Assembly (NCBI GenBank): GCA_003693705.1
Contig: RBZT01000781.1
Coordinates: 1 to 64,000 of the forward strand
DNA: 64,000 nt
Direction of reading: 5' to 3'
DNA from: Polymyxa betae
Taxonomy: Eukaryota > Endomyxa > Phytomyxea > Plasmodiophorida > Plasmodiophoridae
The notes under the pieces are model-generated. The model did no database searches, was not told the DNA's origin, and saw nothing but the letters and a program-made list of their open reading frames with translations. Every line of letters begins with the position of its first letter. The first letter of the stretch is position 1. Below are positions 57,298 through 64,000 of this stretch, piece by piece. The translations under genes were made by a program, and so were the position numbers.

Positions 57298-58672
57298 ATG
57301 GGTCGGAAGTTCAAGAAAGGTTTCGATACAATCAGCCGTGATGTTGCTGATAAGCAGCAGCCCTCGTTATCAAGCCGTCTGCGTCTGTGGCTAAGCAGCA
57401 GCCCGACGACATTTACCGCCCATAAACGCAATGCCATGCGCGCATTAGTAAGCATTGAGGAACTGCATAAGCAATGCAATGCTAGTTCGCTTGCACGCAA
57501 TCTGGACGAATGTCGTCGTGAACGTCAAGCGTACATGCGGCGCTCAAGAATATATAAAGAGAACGACACCATAGTCAAGTTAGTGGCCGTTAAGGTGCAG
57601 CGAGAGGTGCATCAGAATGCACACGACATGATAATAACGGCAACCGAGACTACAGCCAAGCACCATGAAGCCGCTATTGAGCAGATTACTAACGAGCATC
57701 AGGCTTATATGGAAGAAGTAGGCTTAGAAGCCGAGCAGAAAATAGAGATAGCTACAGCTATCCAGACGCAAGAAATAGCAAACGATGATATCATCATGGA
57801 AGAAGCGATTGATCAGTCGATAGAACTGCTGGATCAGGTCAAAGACGATGTCGAACGAGAAGAACAGCTAACCACTATCAGTTTTCAACAAAGTTCACAA
57901 CAGCAAAGAACAGTAGCTCGCAACGAATTTGACAATTTGAAATCACTGCTTTCTGCGAAGATTGCCGATCTCGAAGCGGTTCGCATTTATATGGTTTCCC
58001 AGCATGATTGTAACTTCTGTTCAGGCATACGAAAAAATGAGAGAAGACCATGAAGCCAGAAATGCTCGTGACATTAAGCAATATCGTGACTTAGTTGCCT
58101 CTGATGCGTTTCTAGCTAGTGAGATTCGCTCGAATATGAAGAAAGTCGCCAGAATCCGAGGTCGGTTCGAGAAGCTTCGCATGGCGAATGTGGATTTCCG
58201 CGAAGCTGAAGCCGCCCAGCAAGAGGCCTTACGACAACGAATTTCTGTCATGAGAAGAGCGTTTCGCCGTTTGCAAAGTTCGGTAACGCATTGGAAGCGA
58301 GCGTCAGAATCACAAGTGAAAGAGCTCTCGCTGATAGCGTTCCAAGAAAGGACAAAAATGAAAGGATTTGTTAGCAAAACCGCAAGGATCTTGAAGAGAT
58401 GGGCGGTCGCTTCGAAACTGGATACGTTCGAAGGGGCTGGGGAGACGTTTGATAAGCGAACATCAAGGAGGAAATGGGAGCTGCATCTTCTCAAGCAGCA
58501 GCTGCAGCAGGCCCGCGAGAGACATCAGAAGCTTCTGGGAGAGCTGAATCGAGCAGCTTTTGAGAGCGGCGTCCCATTACAGAAAGTGATTCAGGTGCGG
58601 GATCTGGTATCAGCACTTGGTGCTGAAGGCGCCAGAAGAGAAATGGTGAAATCAAAGAGTTGTATGATTTAG
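57298..58672 (+). CDS. DRC2/CCDC65-like axonemal coiled-coil protein
   Basis: DRC2 is a nexin-dynein regulatory complex subunit of motile cilia. Two exons (57298-57978, 58025-58672; 46-nt intron) give 442 aa, near the usual 450-500. The protein is almost wholly coiled coil. The likeness is in layout more than in identity: an N-terminal K-E-N-D-T-I-V-K-L helix, a middle E-M/Y-E-K-M-R-E-D-H segment, then R-A-F-R-R-L-Q-S-S-V-T-H-W-K-R, a K-T-A-R-I-L-K-R-W-A-V-A-S-K-L segment, and a terminal W-E-L-H-L-L-K-Q-Q-L region. That order parallels DRC2. DRC1 or a generic coiled coil are the alternatives. Confidence 0.5.
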
Positions 58673-58976
58673 AGTTCAGATATAGCAGAATATAGATGGG
58701 TAACGTTAACCTGTTATTGGACAGAAAGCACCGTAGAGTCTCATATTAGAGAATCCTATTCTACGTATGATTTACTGGAATGGCTGGAACCAAATTCGTT
58801 CCAATGAGGAATCTCTAAAACCTCCTGGACTTTATATTAATACCTTTGGGCTTAGAAAGCGGTATTTAAAATAGTTATTCCTTGGTTGGGCTTTGTGGTT
58901 CCTTGCTCAAATTTTATCGTCCTTTGCCGTATACTAGCGTTTATAGAATCAAGAATTATGGTTTTATGGTTATAAT
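58673..58976. other. Convergent 3' spacer
   Basis: No gene is seen; it lies between convergent stops. Confidence 0.4.
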
Positions 58977-61649
58977 CTACCAAATGATGCATTTTTCGTC
59001 CGGATTCAGACTCGAACCTGTGGCACACTGGAAATCGCTAGCGAAATCTTTGCTGTTCATCAGCGGAACATGAACGCGAGCCCTAAAACATTACAACTAA
59101 ACAAAAAATGGCTGTTGTATGGTCATCTGCGGCTTACAATGGAGGGCTATGTGGATCGGTAGATAGCTGACTGATAAGCGATTCTTTCGTCTGTATCTGG
59201 CACCAACTGAAACTTGTTAGAAAATCTCTATTAGAATAACAACACTGAAATTTACTTCTGAGCCATAGCGATCCAGAAAAGTTTGCGGTTGCTAATCCCT
59301 GGAATGAATTCATTTTCTGGGTTGTCGTCCTGCATTTTTAGGAACGCTTGGAAGGCAGCTAAATCAGTTGTAAGTGTTTACAGTCGCGAAATGTTAACAA
59401 AACATGAAACCTGAGACTCCTCCATTATCAGCGATGTTTTCTCCCATAGTCAGCTCCGGTTTGATGTGGAGGCTACCTTCAAACTCGAATGAAGCGTATT
59501 GCTTGCCAAGGCATTTAGATCGTTCCTTAAAACGATCTGCTACCTAACATGAATATCAATAAAAAATTACAGATGATCACATGCGTGATACCTCTTGAGG
59601 CCACCATGGGTTCAATTTGCCTTCGCCATCATACTGGCGGCCCTGATCATCGAATGCATGAACAAGCTCGTGGCCCATCACCCTAGATTCCCATTGTAGT
59701 ACAGACGATGTACAGATGCAGTTCGAATTACGTTCCGATGCCGCCGTAATTCAAAGCAAGGGGCACTGATTGTTCTGAAGTGAAAAATGGAAGTTGCAGG
59801 ATACCGGCAGGGAAATTGATCGAATTCAGAGTGGGCTCATAATAAGCATTCACGGTGGGAACTGTCATTAGAAATCGATATGGATCAACTGTTTCGGACA
59901 GGCGCTCGATATAATCGTCGAGTATGAGCTCCCGGGATCGCAAAACGTTCTCTGCGAATTTGTCAAGATCGAGGATCAAGGGACTATAGTCCATCCAAGT
60001 CTTCGGATATCCCATTAGAACTTTGATTTTGTGCAACTGCAACACGCTGTCAGACGATGTCAAAGATGAAGCAACATGAAGCCAAACTTTGTCGATTGCG
60101 GCTTGCTGAGTGGGTTTATCCATCCACGAAACATGATTCAAGGATTCCTTAAATTCATCAATGACCGAATCAACAATTGAAACCGCCAAACGTTTTTGCT
60201 TGTCAGAGAAATCGATCTGCTTTAAAAAACGTTGGCCTAGATCATCGCCCAGTAAACGATCCACAACATTGATGCACTGCTTCCAACGAGGCTGTTGCTA
60301 AACACATGTTCCTGTTAGAGCAGCAAAATCAGCACCTGATGATCTCCCATACCTCTTTAATGCCGCGAAGTTGTTTGGAGAAGAAATGGAAATGTTGGTT
60401 TCGAACATTCCTTGGTAGAATGTTCGACATGGAGACCATCGTACGAAGCATAACCGCGTCTTTCAGCAAAGGAAGAGGAGTGGATCTTAAGAGTTCTCCC
60501 ATTTTCTTCAGAAAATCAGGATCCTCAACGTTCACATAGCTGGATTCCGATAATGACGAGAAACCCATGTTCTGAAGGTAGACAGAGAAATCAAGACCGG
60601 ACTCCTTGGTGCAATTCTGCACCGAACGAAGATTGTACGTTGCCATCGGGTCTCGCAAGTCTTCGTTTGGTTTCGTGAACTGAGCAATTCGAATTTCTAG
60701 ATCGACAACATTGTGGATGGCAGCATCAACACTGATGTCCGATTGCGACATTTTCAAACTGGCCATCGGTTGGATACGCTTGAAATGTTCAATAAGCTCA
60801 GCAGTGCGGTTGGTGTCAGGGTCAACATAACGGAATCGATCTCCCATCGTCAAACCAGCCTGATGGACCGTAACGATATATCTGGACGTGTCATTCGAAT
60901 CAACCTCGACAGCAGTGTTGAAGAAGAACCCTTCGTGTCTAAAGGTCGCGTAAGCAAACAATCTATTCCAATCCGAAACCGTACTTTCGTTCCATCAAGC
61001 CCACATGAGAGAATAATTCGTTCACGTTGGAGATTGAGGGGATTCCCTTAATCTGCTGGAAGAAAGGATCAATTCCAGATTCCTCAATGGCACTCTCGCC
61101 CATGCAAGATTGCCACATTGTCCCGACGCGGTCGTCACCTGAGCTGCTGGCCGCTTTGACAATATCCAACAGGATGTTGATGTTGCGATCATCAATCTCT
61201 GTGAAAGAGCGGGCGTATCTATCCTTATCAGCTGGAAGTGTGGCATTGCTTATCCATCCACCACAGGCGTACTAGCCAAACAAGCGAGTAAGCTACCGAG
61301 CATACAATATGATTGTGATTTCTACATATCACTCTGGACTCACCTCATAGAAATTATTACAGGGATCTGCTGACAAATTCATGGAGGTTTTGACTTGTGT
61401 TGCAATATCAGAGCCAGTATTATCTCCCAGACGCGTAGATATTGAGGAGGTTGACCCAGTTCGAATGAAAGCAATGAAGACGCCGAAGGCACAAAGCATG
61501 CCGATGAAGATCGACAATGCAAACCATGTATAAACAGGCGAAACTTTATGGTAAGGAGAGCGCGCCCTGGACTCAAGCGACAAGATATCGTCGCTGTCAT
61601 GATCGCCAGGCAACAGATGCTGGCGCTCCCGTAGCGGCTCCATTTGCAT
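58977..61649 (-). CDS. M13-family (neprilysin/ECE-like) zinc metalloprotease
   Basis: A type II membrane ectopeptidase. The first in-frame ATG is at 61649. A cytosolic stretch of about 45 residues precedes one transmembrane helix ([16 protein letters not shown]). The ectodomain starts with D-P-C-N-N-F-Y-E. A large exon (60329-60961) carries the alpha-rich lobe. Then [16 protein letters not shown], the zinc motif [14 protein letters not shown] (HExxH, about 59640-59690), and the third ligand in G-E-N-I-A-D-N-G-G. Last exons give D-P-H-S-P and [11 protein letters not shown], ending C-I-I-W. All catalytic residues and the C-terminal Cys-x-x-Trp are kept. Eight or so exons. Confidence 0.9.
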
Positions 61650-61661
61650 TGGCGATGACAA

Positions 61662-63389
61662 TGGCTAACACTAGAATAGCCGGTCGGTCGGTCGGTCGAA
61701 TGTAGTCACTCTCTGACCCTGGTAGCTGATGACGACAGATCTCAATGTGAATGTGGATGAACCTGCACGCCCTTAGCAATGAGATTACAACGAGAGCAGG
61801 GTATCGGGCTTATCCGTACAACTTATGCTATTAAGCAGACGCGTACACCCATGATCAAGTGATGATGGGCGATCTACACCATTGAAAGAATAAGATCGCG
61901 TATGTAGTTGGGCTGTCGCCCAATCAGTCCCTGCTGTCAATGGACGTATTGATTGCAATGACGGAAGTGAAATGCTTTGTCTCCAAAACTCTGTGTTAGG
62001 TAACGTTAATATCGGAAGCCATAACAAGATCATGTTCAGCTCTCGGACAACGCGATGGTATCACATTCATTTTTTTGTTTGAAAATCCCCAACAACATGA
62101 AAATTGTCAAGGGCATTGTGGGAAATTCTGTCGCCTCACATTTTGAAAACATGTCGCGTCTCTGGCCGCAAATTGCTTTTCAGTAAAGTAACGCTTTGCA
62201 CGCTTGCGACCTTGCGGGTGCCAAATGTCTCAGATTGCGTTTTTCACAGGCAGTCCACCTAACACGAGTTATGAACATTGAGATTACATACACTCAATAC
62301 AGTATAATATATTATATCTAAAGATTCCTCCAACAATTCGAAACTCGAAATGTACCCGAATGTATTCTCAAAATCCATTCCTTGAGGCTAACTCGCCCAC
62401 AAAAAACCCTTTATTGATAGAGTTGGGATTGTTTGGCAACGAGTTGTCAGTAACGACATCCCAGTCCAACAGAATGCAGGTCCAAATGAATTGTCATGGT
62501 GAACCTCGCAAATGTTGCGGCGAAAACCAAAACCCTAACCCTGAAACAAAAGACTGTCGGTTTGCTGTGCACGAGCAGATCAAATTGTCCTGATTTCTAC
62601 AACATTGCCAGTGTATTTGAGTTTGAGAGTTTTGGTGAAAAAACGGAGCCTACGGCCACGTTACAGTCGGCGGGATACCGTCACGAATCCGGGAATCGGA
62701 CGGCCTGATTTTAGGAAAAATTTGGCAGTCAAAAAAGTAAAGCTGCGAAAAATTAAGCTGCGAGAATGACAACATTAGTTTTTGTTTTTGCAATTAGAAA
62801 GGCTTGCAATATACGCAGGTTAAGAATGTTCGGATACTTTCAAATCCGGACAGCTTTCCAGAGTCGATGTTATGTGATGAACTGATGAACTTCTTCCAAA
62901 GCACGACTGAGCAGTGGCTCTCCTATGGTGACTTTAGCTTCAAAGGACATCGTGTTGAGCCCAGATTAAGCACAGGAATAAACATCCAATTGTACGCATC
63001 CTTTTCCTTTCTGAATTTATGTATCTTTCTGGTGTACTGGTTTAAATTTTTCACAGCTCGAACCTATTTCCACATGGACTTAGAAAAATCACTCTATAGA
63101 ATGTTCCTGCGCATTCAGATTAAGAATAACTCGTGTGAGCTGACCATCAAAAAGCTCTGTGGATGTGACGCAAGAGAGTGCGTTCTGTCTGATTCTTTGT
63201 ATTGATTGTGCAGCCGAAGCCAGGCAAATGGGCCTAATCTGGTGCCGGCATGGCTGTCCAGTCGTCAACAACTGTGGCCGTGCCATGCCACGTAGAACGA
63301 AGGAGCATCTCCACGTTGGGATGAATGCTCGTTTATAATGTTAAATGAGAGAAGCTTGTTGTGAGCTCTTTGGGATTCATTCGATTTCG
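61662..63389. other. Spacer upstream of M13 protease and AstE-like gene
   Basis: No confident gene. It has AACCCTAACCCTG near 62530 (telomere-type units), and a coding-like exon at 62804-63205 listed separately. Confidence 0.35.
62785..63205 (+). CDS. Possible exon, unrecognised protein
   Basis: An open stretch beginning after an AG acceptor-like site, without a nearby in-frame ATG. It reads V-K-N-V-R-I-L-S-N-P-D-S-F-P-E-S and W-L-S-Y-G-D-F-S-F-K-G-H, plausible protein. The later part is Phe/Leu-rich and may include a GT-AG intron. No family is recognised. It may be a real exon of an incomplete gene. Confidence 0.3.
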
Positions 63390-64000
63390 ATGAACATCGC
63401 CTACATTGTCGTCTTGCTGCTGGTCGGGCGGATGGCATCGGCGGCGGACCCACTGCCGACGATCGCGTCCGAAGATCTCGCTGCTCATTTCGAGCAGCAG
63501 CAGCCTGGTACTTCACAGCGAGTTCTTGTTCAGCTATATAACGGCAGCTCCGGTGTCAATCTGATCCTCCCCGTTACTCTATTGAAGGTCCCATCTAGAC
63601 AACTTCGTTTAAATGTTTAACATGCAATGCAGGGTTTGAATGGTGGCCCTCGTCTAGCGGTTACTGCAGCAATTCATGGGTAGCTGCGAATATCTGCAGT
63701 CAACCTTAAAGGAACTAAATAGCGTTTTTAGAGACGAAGTGACTGGCGTCGTGGTCCTCCAGAACTTCCTCGAGCAATTCGATATAGAGCAGCTTCGTGG
63801 TGATATTATCGTCATTCCAGGTCTAGAATCCTTAACCCTAAACTCTCCTGCTGATGACCGACAGTTTTGAATCCGTTCGGGTTCGCACGCTATCAGCGCG
63901 GCGGCTTCGCTGGCAAAGACTTGAACCGCTCATTTAGGGACGGGTCGTTGACTGGCGAGGAGAAGCACTACGCTGATCGATTGTTGCAAATGCTGAAGTC
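63390..64000 (+). CDS. Secreted aspartoacylase/AstE-like zinc carboxypeptidase, partial
   Basis: The gene starts here and runs off the window end. The ATG at 63390 begins a signal peptide (M-N-I-A-Y-I-V-V-L-L-L-V-G-R-M-A-S-A). Four exons so far (introns 40-60 nt) restore L-A-V-T-A-A-I-H-G-D-E-V-T-G-V (zinc motif H-x-x-E), I-V-I-P-V-L-N-P-F-G-F and D-L-N-R-S-F. H-G-D-E plus N-P and D-L-N-R are the succinylglutamate desuccinylase/aspartoacylase (M14-like) signature. The rest of the active site lies past 64000. A secreted member is unusual for a family often cytosolic; its substrate is unknown. Confidence 0.82.

Noticed and set aside
58990-59045. Sequence resembling a tRNA T-arm (CAGACTCGAACCTG)
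   Set aside because: No acceptor or anticodon stem pairs around it, and it lies in the last coding exon of the M13 protease.

Overview
This is a eukaryotic nuclear window from a compact, intron-bearing genome. The evidence is a tRNA-Ile(AAU) gene, cytosolic ribosomal protein uS3, and conserved eukaryotic genes cut by very short introns (mostly about 30-60 nt, nearly all GT-AG) that restore family-conserved reading frames. Intergenic gaps are often only a few hundred bases, and genes lie on both strands in divergent and convergent pairs. A chitin synthase, a K+-dependent-type vacuolar H+-pyrophosphatase, a Zn2Cys6-like cluster, allantoicase and a probable axonemal DRC2 protein occur together. 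That fits a flagellate (zoosporic), chitin-making protist or an early fungal/holozoan relative. I cannot name the taxon from sequence alone.

Layout. 0-2 kb: tRNA-Ile, then gene-poor sequence with a decayed Ty1/copia protease remnant. 2-13.6 kb: VPS41 (-), adenylate kinase (+), a UIM/UBA coiled-coil protein (-), thioredoxin (-), a small type I membrane protein (+), a CS-domain/Sel1 protein (-), RPS3 (+), ALG5 (-). 14-25 kb: chitin synthase (-), MYST acetyltransferase (-), a secreted Cys-rich protein (+), a SHPRH-like SNF2/RING helicase (+), a short twin-CX9C protein (+). 25.7-32 kb: a secreted GH16 beta-glucanase (+), lactate dehydrogenase (+), then four tandem minus-strand genes for small secreted Gly/aromatic-rich proteins sharing an F-x-x-L-[EQ] motif. 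32.3-33.5 kb: a 1,172-bp Mutator-like element with long terminal inverted repeats and 9-bp target duplications. 33.8-43.2 kb: a SANT/Myb-like protein (+), a coiled-coil membrane protein (-), DONSON (-), dolichol kinase (+), RNF10 (-). 43.4-51.4 kb: GNAT acetyltransferase (+), cyclophilin (+), H+-PPase (+), a C-terminal Zn2Cys6-like protein (-), PEX14 (-). 53-64 kb: allantoicase (+), an UNC93-like transporter (+), a 4-TM protein (-), a DRC2-like coiled coil (+), an M13 neprilysin-like protease (-), and the start of a secreted aspartoacylase/AstE-like metalloenzyme (+) cut by the window end.

How the genes relate. Most are unrelated housekeeping neighbours. Themes recur: cell-surface and wall building (chitin synthase, GH16, secreted Gly-rich proteins, N-glycosylation through ALG5 and dolichol kinase), endolysosomal function (VPS41, H+-PPase), peroxisome and purine catabolism (PEX14, allantoicase), and genome maintenance (SHPRH-like, DONSON). 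The most novel-looking content is the F-x-x-L-[EQ] secreted family and the adjacent Mutator-like element.
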